9,256 bases of DNA from an uncultured Roseateles sp. (GCA_946886855.1 CAMPJJ010000162.1:1-9256), one strand, 5' to 3'. Positions 1 through 8,448 are shown, numbered from the stretch's first letter. Numbers and translations are program-made. The notes: generated from the sequence alone by a model not told the origin.

Positions 1-52
1 GTCGTAGGCGACGCCGCCCACCTCCTCGGTCAAGCGCGGCGTCGCCTACGAC
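1..52. repeat. Terminal fold-back inverted repeat (left end)
   Basis: Bases 1-17 are the exact reverse complement of 36-52 (17-bp arms, 18-nt loop), and the left arm begins at base 1. The right arm encodes the conserved 'GVAYD' of the downstream hydrolase. The left arm supplies the only in-frame stop (TAG at 5-7) ahead of it. A perfect stem ending exactly at the sequence edge, mirrored by another at the far end, suggests a contig-end fold-back artefact. A real hairpin cannot be excluded. Confidence 0.85.
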
Positions 53-799
53 CTCAAGGACGCGGCCGACTTCAACGCGCTGTCGGGCGGAAGCGTGGGC
101 TGGTGGTACAACTGGGCGCTGCAGCCCAACGCGACCGTGGTCGCGCAGCCGTCGATCGCCGGCGCGCTGGAGCACGTGCCGATGCTGTGGAACTTCAACT
201 TCAACACGGCGCAGGTCGTGACGGCGCTGAAGGCCCGGCCGACGGTGCAATACCTGCTGGTGCTCAACGAACCCAACCTCACCGACCAGGCCAACCTCTC
301 GCCGGCGGATGCCGCCGCGCAGTGGCCGCGCTTCGAGGACGTCGCGCGCCAGACCGGCGTGAAGATCGTCGGCCCCGCGATCACCTGGGGGACGATGGCG
401 AACTACGCCGACCCGGTCGTCTGGATGGACGCGTTCATCGCCGCCTACCGCGCCGCCAACGGCGGCCGCGATCCGCAGATCGACGCGATCGCCTTCCATT
501 GGTACGACTACGGCCTGGGCGGCCAGCTGGACCGGCTCAAGAAGTACGGCAAGCCCTTCTGGGTCACCGAGATGGCCAACTGGCACAACGGGGACGGCAG
601 CGCGCAGATCGACACCGCCGCGAAGCAGAAGGCGCAGATGGCCGACATGGTCCAGACCTGCGAGTCGCGTACCGACGTGGTCCGCTACGCCTGGTTCACC
701 GGCCGTTGGACGAACGACGTGCACTTCACCAGCCTGCTCGGCAACTCCGGTGTGCTGACCGAGGTCGGTCAGCACTACAAGGGCCTGCCGAAGTCCTGA
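8..799 (+). CDS. Glycoside hydrolase, Glyco_hydro_cc (GH128-like), 5'-truncated
   Basis: This is the C-terminal part of a TIM-barrel glycosidase of the Asl1-like / GH128 type, a family acting on beta-1,3-glucan. Conserved motifs occur in order: 'KRGVAYDL' near codon 10, 'GWWYNW', 'LVLNEPN' (candidate acid/base Glu, codon 269-271), 'FHWYDYG', 'FWVTEMANW' (candidate nucleophile Glu, codon 569-571) and 'YAWFTGRW'. The two glutamates lie 100 residues apart, as expected for clan GH-A. The reading frame is open from base 8. The first possible start, GTG at 95, lies inside the conserved 'GWWYNW' region, so the true start is upstream, beyond the window or lost in the fold-back. The residues before 'KRGVAYD' are Pro/Ser/Thr-rich, like the linker after a signal or lipoprotein peptide, which suggests an exported enzyme. 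The stop is TGA at 797-799. The family call is firm; the exact substrate is inferred from the family. Confidence 0.85.
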   Translation, partial: ATPPTSSVKRGVAYDLKDAADFNALSGGSVGWWYNWALQPNATVVAQPSIAGALEHVPMLWNFNFNTAQVVTALKARPTVQYLLVLNEPNLTDQANLSPADAAAQWPRFEDVARQTGVKIVGPAITWGTMANYADPVVWMDAFIAAYRAANGGRDPQIDAIAFHWYDYGLGGQLDRLKKYGKPFWVTEMANWHNGDGSAQIDTAAKQKAQMADMVQTCESRTDVVRYAWFTGRWTNDVHFTSLLGNSGVLTEVGQHYKGLPKS

Positions 800-806
800 T
801 GGACCG

Positions 807-842
807 CTGACCTCACTGACCTCACTGACCGCACTGACCTCA
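807..842 (+). repeat. 9-bp tandem repeat, four copies
   Basis: Four head-to-tail copies of CTGACCTCA (the third reads CTGACCGCA) begin 8 bases after the hydrolase stop codon and are followed by GGTTGACC. No stem-loop with a T-run follows before 915, so this is not an obvious terminator. The rest of 800-914 shows nothing recognisable. Confidence 0.85.
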
Positions 843-914
843 GGTTGACCGCGCCTCGGCGCGCACGCCCAGGCCGTCGACAACACAAGACGACGTGAGG
901 TGAGGTGATGCGGT

Positions 915-1457
915 CTAGCGCAGCGCGGCCAGCAGTGCCGCCTGCGCGATGCGGCGGCGCTCTGCGCCATCGGTGGGGCCGCGCCCGTCGGCGGGCGCGA
1001 GCACCGCCTGCACCGCCATCACCGGGACCACGGCCGCCGCCGTCAACCGCCGCAACACCGCTGGCGGCAGGTCGTCACACGCGACGGCGCCGTACAGCTG
1101 CCCCAGCAGGCGGGCGATCTCCTCCAGCGCGGCGCCCTCCTCGAGCATCCGGTCAGGATCCAGCACGGTCACCTGCGCGCCCAGTTCAAGCGCCACCTGC
1201 TTGAACAGGCAGGGGGCCGGCGCGCCCTCATCCCCGCACACCATCCCCATCCTCATCCCCAGCAGGGGCTGATGCATCGTGCTCGAGAGCGGCATCGTGC
1301 TGGAAAGCGGCGTCGTGCGCGGGAGCGGAGCGTGTGGGGGCATGGTCGGACGCGTGGCGGGGCGGAGGGGGAACAGCGGCTTGGCGGACGCGATCGCGCC
1401 GCAGGCCAAGGTCCGCAGCGTAGTCAGCTCCCGACGAAGCGGGTTGACCGATGTCAA
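915..1457 (-). CDS. Short protein resembling the carbamoyl-phosphate domain of ornithine carbamoyltransferase
   Basis: The predicted protein is 180 aa with a TTG start; an in-frame stop lies six codons upstream, and AAGG lies 8 nt before the TTG. Third-position G/C is high all the way to this start, which supports the longer form. ATGs at 1343 or 1277 would give 142 or 121 aa. Residues 66-150 ('GMVCGDEG', 'LFKQVALELGAQVTVLD', 'EEIARLLGQLYGAVAC', 'LPPAVLRRLTAAAVVPVM') follow the pattern of the N-terminal aspartate/ornithine carbamoyltransferase domain. There, the corresponding stretches carry the strand-helix 'SFE...LGG...LD', the 'DTARVLSRYVDAI' helix and the 'VPVINGL' strand. The carbamoyl-phosphate signature STRT and the whole ornithine-binding half are absent, so catalysis is unlikely. 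Residues 46-62 are low-complexity and come from an 18-bp DNA repeat. It could be a vestigial or regulatory paralogue. The homology is a judgement by eye. Confidence 0.5.
   Translation of the reverse strand: MTSVNPLRRELTTLRTLACGAIASAKPLFPLRPATRPTMPPHAPLPRTTPLSSTMPLSSTMHQPLLGMRMGMVCGDEGAPAPCLFKQVALELGAQVTVLDPDRMLEEGAALEEIARLLGQLYGAVACDDLPPAVLRRLTAAAVVPVMAVQAVLAPADGRGPTDGAERRRIAQAALLAALR
1278..1331. repeat. Degenerate 18-bp tandem repeat, three copies
   Basis: Three successive 18-bp units (1278-1295, 1296-1313, 1314-1331) begin CGTGC and share an AGCGG core. They encode the repeated 'PLSST' segments of the minus-strand protein, in its poorly conserved N-terminal part. Confidence 0.6.
1444..1457. 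promoter_or_regulatory. FNR/DNR-type box 1 (TTGAC-N4-GTCAA)
   Basis: TTGACCGATGTCAA is a perfect dyad of the class bound by FNR-type regulators (consensus TTGAT-N4-ATCAA). It overlaps the TTG start of the minus-strand gene and lies 172 bp before the Crp/Fnr gene. The neighbouring regulator carries the matching recognition-helix residues E..SR. Confidence 0.5.
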
Positions 1458-1513
1458 TGCGCAGGCCTTGCGTCACACAGGCGCGGCGGGAGGCCGTCCG
1501 GGCTCGACGGATC

Positions 1514-1543
1514 GTTACCGAACCGTCACCGAGGGTTCACCGA
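1514..1543 (+). promoter_or_regulatory. Three direct octamers at 11-bp period, OmpR-type operator candidate
   Basis: GTTACCGA (1514-1521), GTCACCGA (1525-1532) and TTCACCGA (1536-1543) form a direct repeat (G/T)T(T/C)ACCGA with 3-nt spacers, exactly 11 bp apart. Direct repeats one helical turn apart are the usual target layout of winged-helix OmpR/PhoB regulators. One such regulator is encoded at 4792-5751. The array ends 6 bp before FNR-type box 2 and 86 bp before the Crp/Fnr start codon. Confidence 0.5.
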
Positions 1544-1549
1544 CTGTTG

Positions 1550-1563
1550 CTGATCGATGTCAA
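1550..1563. promoter_or_regulatory. FNR-type box 2 (CTGAT-N4-GTCAA)
   Basis: CTGATCGATGTCAA shares the central CGAT and the whole right half GTCAA with box 1, and has one mismatch to TTGAT in the left half. Its centre lies about 73 bp before the Crp/Fnr start codon, a position suited to control of that gene. Confidence 0.45.
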
Positions 1564-1566
1564 GGA

Positions 1567-1583
1567 TTGGTTCCGCGGTTGCG
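1567..1583 (+). promoter_or_regulatory. Weak sigma-54-like element (GG-N10-GC)
   Basis: TTGG at 1567-1570 and TTGC at 1579-1582 place the invariant GG and GC exactly 10 nt apart, as in -24/-12 promoters, but three of the other consensus bases do not match. It sits directly after FNR-type box 2 and about 50 bp before the start codon. I see no convincing sigma-70 -10 box here either. Confidence 0.2.
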
Positions 1584-1629
1584 GGCCGTTTCTAGCATTC
1601 CCAGCCATCCCTCCAACCACGAGACCCTC

Positions 1630-2613
1630 ATGCAAAGCGCCATCGCCCTCGCCTCTCCTCCGAGCGACCTTTCCCGCGATCGCCTGCGCGATGGACCGGC
1701 GGGCCGCCCCCGTTTGGCGGCCGCGGCGGCCGCGGCGGCCGCGGCGGCCGCAGCGCCCCCGGTGCCCCGGCCGCGTCGTGACGTCGCCATCGCCTTGTCC
1801 TCCGACGCCGCGCTCGTCGCGGACACCGCTCCGGGTCTGATCGCGCCCGACTTCGGCCTGCCGGACCCGCCACCGCCGTCGCTGTCCGTCGCGGAGCCGC
1901 GCGTGGCCACCCGCGACCCGCAGCAGCGCATGCTGGAGGTGATGCGCACCATCCGCGACATCCTCCAGCCCGCGGCCAAGGTGGTGCGCGCCGGCGACAT
2001 GATCTTCCGCGCCTCCCAGCCCTTCCACACGGTCTACCTGATCAATGCCGGCGCGTTCAAGCTGGTGAGCCGCAGCCTGGACGGCCGCGAGCAGATCGTC
2101 AGCCTGAAGTTCCGCGGCGACTGGCTGGGCTTCAGCGGCATCGCGCACGGCCGCCATCCCTGCGACGCGGTCGCGATGGACACCGGCAACATCTCGATCA
2201 TTCCGTACGACACGCTGCTCCAGGCCTGCGCGCGCCATCCGGAGATGATGGCCGTGGTCCACGAAGGCATGAGCGCCGAGATCACCCACGAACGCCAATC
2301 GCTGATGTCGGTCTGCACGCTGGCGTCGCTGGCGCGGGTGGCGGAGTTCCTCTGCGCCTGGGCGCGCAGCATGCATCAGCGCGGGCTGCGCGCCGACGAG
2401 CTCACGCTGCGCATGACGCGCGCCGATCTCGGCAACTTCCTGGGCATGACGCTGGAGACGGTCAGCCGCTGCCTGTCCAAGCTGAACCGGGAAGGCCTGA
2501 TCCTGTTCGGCGAGCGCGGCCGGCGCCAGATCTCGATCCCCAACCGGGAACGGCTCGAACAGTTCGTGATCGGCGGCTCGATGGCGCGGGGGAAGCTGGC
2601 GACGGCGGCCTGA
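1630..2613 (+). CDS. Crp/Fnr-family transcriptional regulator with poly-alanine N-terminal extension
   Basis: The predicted protein is 327 aa. Residues 1-100 are low-complexity Ala/Pro/Asp-rich, including 13 consecutive Ala (30-42). The cyclic-nucleotide-binding-type sensor barrel spans about 108-220 ('RAGDMIFRASQPFHTVYLINAGAFKLV', 'LKFRGDWLGFSGIA', 'CDAVAMDTG'). A dimer helix follows, then a winged helix at about 255-305 ('TRADLGNFLGMTLETVSRCLSKL'). Glu276, Ser279 and Arg280 match the FNR E..SR triad that reads TTGA half-sites. FNR's N-terminal cysteine cluster is absent, and FNR's Cys122 position reads 'ISIIPYD', so an oxygen-labile 4Fe-4S cluster is not expected; the ligand is unknown. Start: ATG 1630 is the first ATG after the operator region but has only a weak GAG ribosome site. 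ATG 1930 would give the usual family length of about 227 aa and drop the extension. Two FNR-type boxes upstream suggest autoregulation. The gene converges with the kinase operon. Confidence 0.9.
   Translation: MQSAIALASPPSDLSRDRLRDGPAGRPRLAAAAAAAAAAAAAPPVPRPRRDVAIALSSDAALVADTAPGLIAPDFGLPDPPPPSLSVAEPRVATRDPQQRMLEVMRTIRDILQPAAKVVRAGDMIFRASQPFHTVYLINAGAFKLVSRSLDGREQIVSLKFRGDWLGFSGIAHGRHPCDAVAMDTGNISIIPYDTLLQACARHPEMMAVVHEGMSAEITHERQSLMSVCTLASLARVAEFLCAWARSMHQRGLRADELTLRMTRADLGNFLGMTLETVSRCLSKLNREGLILFGERGRRQISIPNRERLEQFVIGGSMARGKLATAA
1716..1748. repeat. GGCGGCCGC tandem repeat (poly-alanine tract)
   Basis: There are three exact 9-bp units plus a partial fourth, encoding most of the 13-Ala run. 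The tract contains four GCGGCCGC (NotI) octamers within 32 bp. Such a tract can change length in 9-bp, frame-preserving steps. Confidence 0.85.
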
Positions 2614-2668
2614 GTGCGGCCTGCGTGCGGTCCGAGTGCGGCGTGACTCTGGCGTGACCCCGGCGTTC

Positions 2669-4783
2669 TCAGCGCGACAGCACCTTCCCGATCGCCCGCG
2701 CCAGCGCGTCGCGCTCATAGGGCTTGGGCAGCAACGCCCAATCCAGCGCGTTGTCATGCCCGGACGACAGCAGCTCCGCCGAGAACCCCGACATCAGCAG
2801 CACGGCGATGTCTGGCCAGCGCTGCTGGACTTGTGACGCCAGTTCGGTCCCGCGCATGCCGGCACCCAACGCGATGTCGCTCAGCAGCAGGTCCGGCAGC
2901 GCGAGGCCCCCGGACGCGTCGGCTGCATCGTCCGGATCGCGCGGATGCCGCAGCTGCTGCAGATGCCGCAGCGCTTCCTCCGCGCTGGCGCAGGCCGTGA
3001 CGCTGCAGCCCAGGTCGGTCAGGTAGCGACGCGCGACCGCGCGCACCTCGGCGTCATCCTCGACCAGCAGCACCCGCAGTCCCGGCGGCACCGCCGCAGC
3101 CCCCGCATCGTGCTCGACGGCCTCGCGCTTCGCTGCCGGCGGCTGGGGCAGGATCAAGGACAAGGTCGTGCCGTGGCCCGGCCTGCTGTCGATGCCGATC
3201 GCCCCGCGCGACTGCCGCGCGAAACCGTAGACGGTGCTCAGGCCCAGCCCGGTGCCGCGGCCCGCCTGCTTGGTGGTGAAGAACGGCTCGAAGGCGCGCT
3301 CCTTGACGTCTTCCGACATCCCCATGCCGCTGTCCGAGATCGCGATGCGGACGTAGCGCATCAGGGGGGACTCGAGCCCCTCGGGCGCCGGATCGTCGCC
3401 GTCCTCCAGCTCCCGGCGCAGTGCCGGCGGGATGGCCGTCAACGGCGCGGCCTCGAAGACCAGGTCGCCGCCCTCTGGCATCGCGTCGCGCGCATTGATG
3501 GCGATGTTGAGCAGCGCCGATTCCAGCTGCGCCGGATCGGCCTGCACATCGGGACAATCGGCGGCCACCTCGATGCGGATGCGGATGCGCTGGTCCAAGG
3601 TGCGGCGCAGCATGTCGGCCAGCGAGCGCAGCATCGCCGCCACGTCGACGCTGGCCGGCTGCAGGCGCTGCCGGCGCGAGAACGCCAGCAGCTTGCCGGT
3701 CAGCTCCGCGCCGCGTCGCGACGCCCGCGTCGCCGCCGCGACCAGCTGCGGCGCGAAACCGTCGCCGGTCACCGCAGGCAGCTCGGCCAGCACCTGCAGG
3801 TTGCCCTGGATCACGGTCAGCAGGTTGTTGAAGTCGTGCGCGATGCCGCCTGTCAGTTGACCGACGGCCTCCAGCCGCTGGGAGTGGTTCAGCGCCTCCT
3901 CCGTCTGCGCCCGCTGCAGGCAGGTGCCGAGCAGGTTGGCCACCGATTCCAGGAAGCGCATCTCCGCATCGCCGAAGCGTCGCGGCTCGCGCGAACGCAC
4001 CGCGAGCGTGCCGACGGGACGCCCCCGATCGGACAGCGGGACCGCCAACGCGGACACCAGGCCCGCCTGCAGGTAGGTCGGCGGCACGGCGAAGCGCTGC
4101 TCGCTGCGATAGTCCTCGACCACGACCGGTCCGCCCTGCGCCAGGACGAACCCCTGCGGCGTGTCCGGCCGGTTGGCCACCATCGCGCCGAGGTCCTCGC
4201 CGTCCAGCAGGCCGACGCCGCCGGCCAGACGCAACGCGGTCCGGCCCGGCTCGAGCAGGAACACCACCGCCAGGTCCGCCTCCAGGGCCTGGGCGGCGAT
4301 CGAGGGCACCTGACGCAGCACCTCCTGCGGGTCGAGCGAATCGACCGCGATCCGGCCCAGCTGGGCCAGATGCTCGCTGTAGCGCGCCCGCTGCAAGGCC
4401 TGGCGAACGCGCGGGTACTCGGCGACGCTGCGGATCGAGGCCATCGTGTACGGCAGCCCGAGCGGCTGCAGCGGGCTCAGGGCGATCTCCACCAGCACCT
4501 CCGATCCGTCACGCCGGCGGGCGACCAGCTCGGTGGCAGTGCCGCCCATCGGCCGGGACCGCGGCGCGCGTTCGTAGGCCTGCCGGTAGGCGGCGTGGCG
4601 CGGGCGGATGCTGTCGGGGACCAGCATCTCGACCGGGGCGCCAATGAGGTCCTCGTGGGCGTAGCCCAGCAGTTGGCTGACCGTCGGATTCGCCAGCCGG
4701 ATCAGCCCCTGCTCGTCGACGAGCAGCAGACCGTCCGGCGACGCCGCGAACAGCGCGCTGAAGACGTGGCCCGGGTCGCTCAT
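2669..4783 (-). CDS. Soluble hybrid sensor histidine kinase (PAS-GAF-HisKA-HATPase-REC)
   Basis: The predicted protein is 704 aa with no signal peptide or membrane segment, so a cytosolic sensor. Domains: PAS at about 5-120 ('[27 protein letters not shown]'), GAF at about 140-290, and the HisKA H-box '[11 protein letters not shown]' with phospho-acceptor His316 (the CckA/NtrB-like 'HDFNN' type). The HATPase has an N-box with Asn430 ('[11 protein letters not shown]'), 'DSGMGM', 'FEPFFTTK' and '[12 protein letters not shown]'. A C-terminal receiver at about 568-704 has an acidic pair near 576, phospho-acceptor Asp636 ('LLSDIAL') and Lys687 ('LPKPY'). Start: ATG 4783 lies 8 nt after the stop of the response regulator gene. 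A longer frame reaching 4861 would overlap that gene by about 70 nt and is less likely. It is the last gene of the operon. No HPt domain is present, so the receiver either modulates its own kinase, as in many HDFNN hybrids, or needs an external HPt. Confidence 0.93.
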   Translation of the reverse strand: MSDPGHVFSALFAASPDGLLLVDEQGLIRLANPTVSQLLGYAHEDLIGAPVEMLVPDSIRPRHAAYRQAYERAPRSRPMGGTATELVARRRDGSEVLVEIALSPLQPLGLPYTMASIRSVAEYPRVRQALQRARYSEHLAQLGRIAVDSLDPQEVLRQVPSIAAQALEADLAVVFLLEPGRTALRLAGGVGLLDGEDLGAMVANRPDTPQGFVLAQGGPVVVEDYRSEQRFAVPPTYLQAGLVSALAVPLSDRGRPVGTLAVRSREPRRFGDAEMRFLESVANLLGTCLQRAQTEEALNHSQRLEAVGQLTGGIAHDFNNLLTVIQGNLQVLAELPAVTGDGFAPQLVAAATRASRRGAELTGKLLAFSRRQRLQPASVDVAAMLRSLADMLRRTLDQRIRIRIEVAADCPDVQADPAQLESALLNIAINARDAMPEGGDLVFEAAPLTAIPPALRRELEDGDDPAPEGLESPLMRYVRIAISDSGMGMSEDVKERAFEPFFTTKQAGRGTGLGLSTVYGFARQSRGAIGIDSRPGHGTTLSLILPQPPAAKREAVEHDAGAAAVPPGLRVLLVEDDAEVRAVARRYLTDLGCSVTACASAEEALRHLQQLRHPRDPDDAADASGGLALPDLLLSDIALGAGMRGTELASQVQQRWPDIAVLLMSGFSAELLSSGHDNALDWALLPKPYERDALARAIGKVLSR

Positions 4784-4791
4784 GATGGCGG

Positions 4792-5751
4792 TCAGGTCGA
4801 GCGCGTCGAGGTCACCCTCGGCGCGAACAGGTAGCCGGCGCCGCGCACCGACTTGATCCACTGTCCCTCGCCCGACTCGGCGCCGAGCTTGCGACGCAAC
4901 CGTCCCACCTGCACGTCGATCGTGCGGTCAAAGGGCCCGGACTCGCGACCCCGCGTGTGCTCGAGCAGGAAATCCCGGGACAACACGCGCCCCGGATGCA
5001 GCATGAGGATGTGGAGGAGGTCGAACTCGCCGGTCGTCAGCGCGACCTGCTCGCCGTCCGGTCCCGTGACGCGGCGCGCGGAGACGTCCATCGTCCAGCC
5101 TTCGAAGTGGAGGCGCTCGCGGCCGGCGGACAGGTCGTGGACGATCTCGCCCGGCGGTCCGCCCGACAGCCCTGGCGGCGCCGTCGTCGCACTGGGCGCC
5201 GCGCCCGGCGTGCCCGAGGCGACCGCGCCGGCCGGGCCGGCCGTCGATCCGGGCGCCAGGCGCCGCAGCACGGCCTTGACGCGGGCGACCAGCTCGCGCA
5301 GGTCGAAGGGCTTGGTCACGTAGTCATCCGCGCCGACCTCCAGCCCGACGACCTTGTCCACCGCATCGCCGCGCCCAGTGACGATCACCAGGCCGCAGCG
5401 CCAGTGCTCGCGCAGCTGGCGCGCGATCACGAATCCGTCCTCGCCGGGCAAGCCCAGGTCCAGCAGGACGAGGTCCGGCGTATCCGCCGCCATCAGGTCC
5501 ATCAGCGTCCGGCCGGTGTGGAGCTGCGTCGTGCGGAAGCCGTGCGAGGCCAGATAGCCGGCCAGCAGCTGGGTGATGTCCGGCTCGTCGTCGAGGATCG
5601 CGACATGGGCCGGCGCCGGTGCGCTGGCAGGCGGGTGGGCCGACGCTTCGGACGACGCGCTGGCCGACACATTGGCGGGCACGTTGGCGGGCACCTGGGC
5701 AGTCACCTGGGCGGGCGTCGTCGCGGAAGAAGGGAAATCGGGCGCGGTCAT
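4792..5751 (-). CDS. OmpR-family response regulator with long N-terminal extension and linker
   Basis: The predicted protein is 319 aa, against about 230-240 for the family. Residues 1-48 are an Ala/Pro/Ser/Val-rich extension built from a 12-bp DNA repeat. The receiver spans 49-165, with acidic pair Asp54/Asp55, phospho-acceptor Asp98 ('LVLLDLGLPG'), Thr125 and Lys147 ('VTKPFD'). A 50-residue Gly/Ala/Pro linker (166-215) is far longer than usual. The winged-helix DNA-binding domain spans 216-312 ('LTTGEFDLLHIL', 'RVLSRDFLLEHT', 'FDRTIDVQVGRLRRKLG', 'SVRGAGYLF'). ATG 5751 follows the upstream kinase stop by 9 nt, and the stop lies 8 nt before the next kinase. It is the only DNA-binding output of the operon, so it is presumably phosphorylated by one or both flanking kinases. 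The 11-bp-period repeat at 1514-1543 has the operator form expected for this family. Confidence 0.93.
   Translation of the reverse strand: MTAPDFPSSATTPAQVTAQVPANVPANVSASASSEASAHPPASAPAPAHVAILDDEPDITQLLAGYLASHGFRTTQLHTGRTLMDLMAADTPDLVLLDLGLPGEDGFVIARQLREHWRCGLVIVTGRGDAVDKVVGLEVGADDYVTKPFDLRELVARVKAVLRRLAPGSTAGPAGAVASGTPGAAPSATTAPPGLSGGPPGEIVHDLSAGRERLHFEGWTMDVSARRVTGPDGEQVALTTGEFDLLHILMLHPGRVLSRDFLLEHTRGRESGPFDRTIDVQVGRLRRKLGAESGEGQWIKSVRGAGYLFAPRVTSTRST
5665..5712 (-). repeat. 12-bp tandem repeat in the response regulator N-terminus
   Basis: Four imperfect 12-bp units (5665-5676, 5677-5688, 5689-5700, 5701-5712) encode the tetrapeptide pattern (T/P/S)A(Q/N)V ahead of the receiver domain. 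The tract is probably disordered and variable in length between strains. Confidence 0.7.
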
Positions 5752-5760
5752 GAGACCCGA

Positions 5761-7370
<1,610 letters not shown>

Positions 7371-7374
<4 letters not shown>

Positions 7375-8024
7375 TCGGCCCGCCGGTCTCGCTCCGGCAT
7401 TGGAAGCGCCGCCGGCGCGGACCGTCCGCGGCGCCGCCCCGTGGCGCGGCGCGCAGACAGCTCGCGCAGCATCTCGGGCGGCGGCGTGAAGAAGGGATTC
7501 TCGCGCAGCACGCCGCCGATCATCGTGAGCGGATGCGTCCGCAGCAGGTCCATCATGGTGGCGCCGTCCAGCGGCGCCAGGTCGTAGACGCAGATCGCCA
7601 GGCGGCGATTCGCGTCCAGCACGCCGTTCAGGCGCGCCTCGTACTCCAGCAGATCCAGGCGATCGAGGCCGTGACGGATCGCCCAGCCCATCTGCGTCAT
7701 CACCCGCACGCCATCGAAGCCGTCCGCCTCGCCGTCCTGCGCCGCGGTGGCCTGCGCCATCCCGGCGAGCAGGGTGTCGACATCGATCCCGCCGGGCTGC
7801 GCGGGCCAGGGCTGCAAGGTGAGCTGGCCGCGGTGCTCGCAGGCCACGACGTCGATCCCGGCACCGACCAGCCGCGCCCGGTGATCGTCCAGCCCACCGG
7901 ACTCGATCAGATGGAGGTTGCGTTCGTTGTTCTGCTCCGCCTCCCGATAGAACGGCGCCAGCACCTGGCACGCCTCCTCACGGCTGTCGAAAAAAGCGCA
8001 AATGTGGAAATGAGGGGTGATCAC
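7371..8024 (-). CDS. MEDS-domain sensory protein (DcmR-type sensor fold, no DNA-binding domain)
   Basis: The predicted protein is 217 aa and nearly all MEDS domain (methanogen/methylotroph, DcmR sensory domain). Motifs: 'HFHICAFFDSREE' (5-17), 'VLAPFYREAEQNNERNLHLI' (21-40), 'GFDGVRVMTQMGW' (102-114), 'LLEYEARLN' (125-133), 'AICVYD' (143-148) and 'LLRTHPLTMIGGVLRENPFF' (160-179). A basic, disordered tail follows. The family is a sensor module found in DcmR and next to histidine kinases; its ligand here is unknown. It has no DNA-binding or catalytic domain, so it probably acts through the kinase whose ATG overlaps its stop codon (ATGA). Start choice: GTG 8024 has GAGAG 3-6 nt upstream and directly precedes the domain. 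The frame continues to ATG 8084, but those 20 codons use rare A/T-ending codons (CAA, CGA, AGT, GGA, AGA, GCA) and lack a ribosome site. It is first in the four-gene operon. Confidence 0.88.
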
Positions 8025-8448
8025 TGCTCTCTCGCACCGTCCGCGGCGACTGGGCCATCGGACGTCCTCCGTCCCGAATTGCATTGGCCAGTCGACTGGC
8101 TCTCAGGCGTTGATGCGTCGATGTTAGCCGTGAAGCGGGCGGGCGAAGACGATGCCGGTCATGGAACGCGTCGTGGCCTTCGTGCTCCCGCCGTTCGACG
8201 TTGCTGAAAGCGTCGGGCGGGACTGCCGACGCAGCCGCCATCCATGCATTCAAGGTCGCCCGGCTCGCCCGTGCATTCCCGATGCGATATTCGATGCACA
8301 CGGGAACATAGCTGACTCCCCGATGGTTTCAGGTGATCTCCCCCTCGAATTTGTCAAAGCGCGCATCGAGTCGAATCAATTACAAAACCGCGACCGAAGG
8401 AAATACTTCAACCAGTCTTGCAGAAACCGTGACTTGCGCGCAGCGATT
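8025..8448. other. 424-bp intergenic region upstream of the MEDS operon
   Basis: No credible gene is visible: both strands have lower GC and unbiased codon positions, and short open frames here match nothing I recognise. The stretch should contain the operon promoter on the minus strand. TTGACA occurs at 8352-8357 (minus strand) but lacks a convincing -10 box at normal spacing. No T-run terminator is seen after the copper-protein stop at 8449. Confidence 0.6.
8087..8100. promoter_or_regulatory. 14-bp perfect palindrome ahead of the MEDS operon
   Basis: GCCAGTCGACTGGC is perfectly self-complementary with no spacer and lies 63 bp before the chosen GTG start. Its position and symmetry suit an operator or the 5' end of the leader, but no matching regulator is identified. 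Confidence 0.3.

Noticed and set aside
851..870. GCGCC-GGCGC stem after the hydrolase as a terminator
   Set aside because: The stem is only about 5 bp in a GC-rich background and has no following T-run.
1279..1629. Upstream in-frame extension of the Crp/Fnr gene
   Set aside because: It would translate the control region with the FNR boxes and direct repeats, and overlaps the minus-strand gene whose codon bias is stronger.
2614..2668. Repeated GAGTGCGGC segments between the convergent genes as a terminator
   Set aside because: The copies are direct, not inverted, and no stem with a T-run can be drawn.
2945..4834. Long plus-strand open frame opposite the second hybrid kinase
   Set aside because: The product is Gln/Arg/His-rich low-complexity sequence with no motif, typical of the antisense shadow of a high-GC gene; the minus strand has full kinase domains.
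7978..8301. Minus-strand open frame of 107 codons overlapping the MEDS start
   Set aside because: It has mixed codon use, no recognisable domain and an overlap with the MEDS coding region in another frame.
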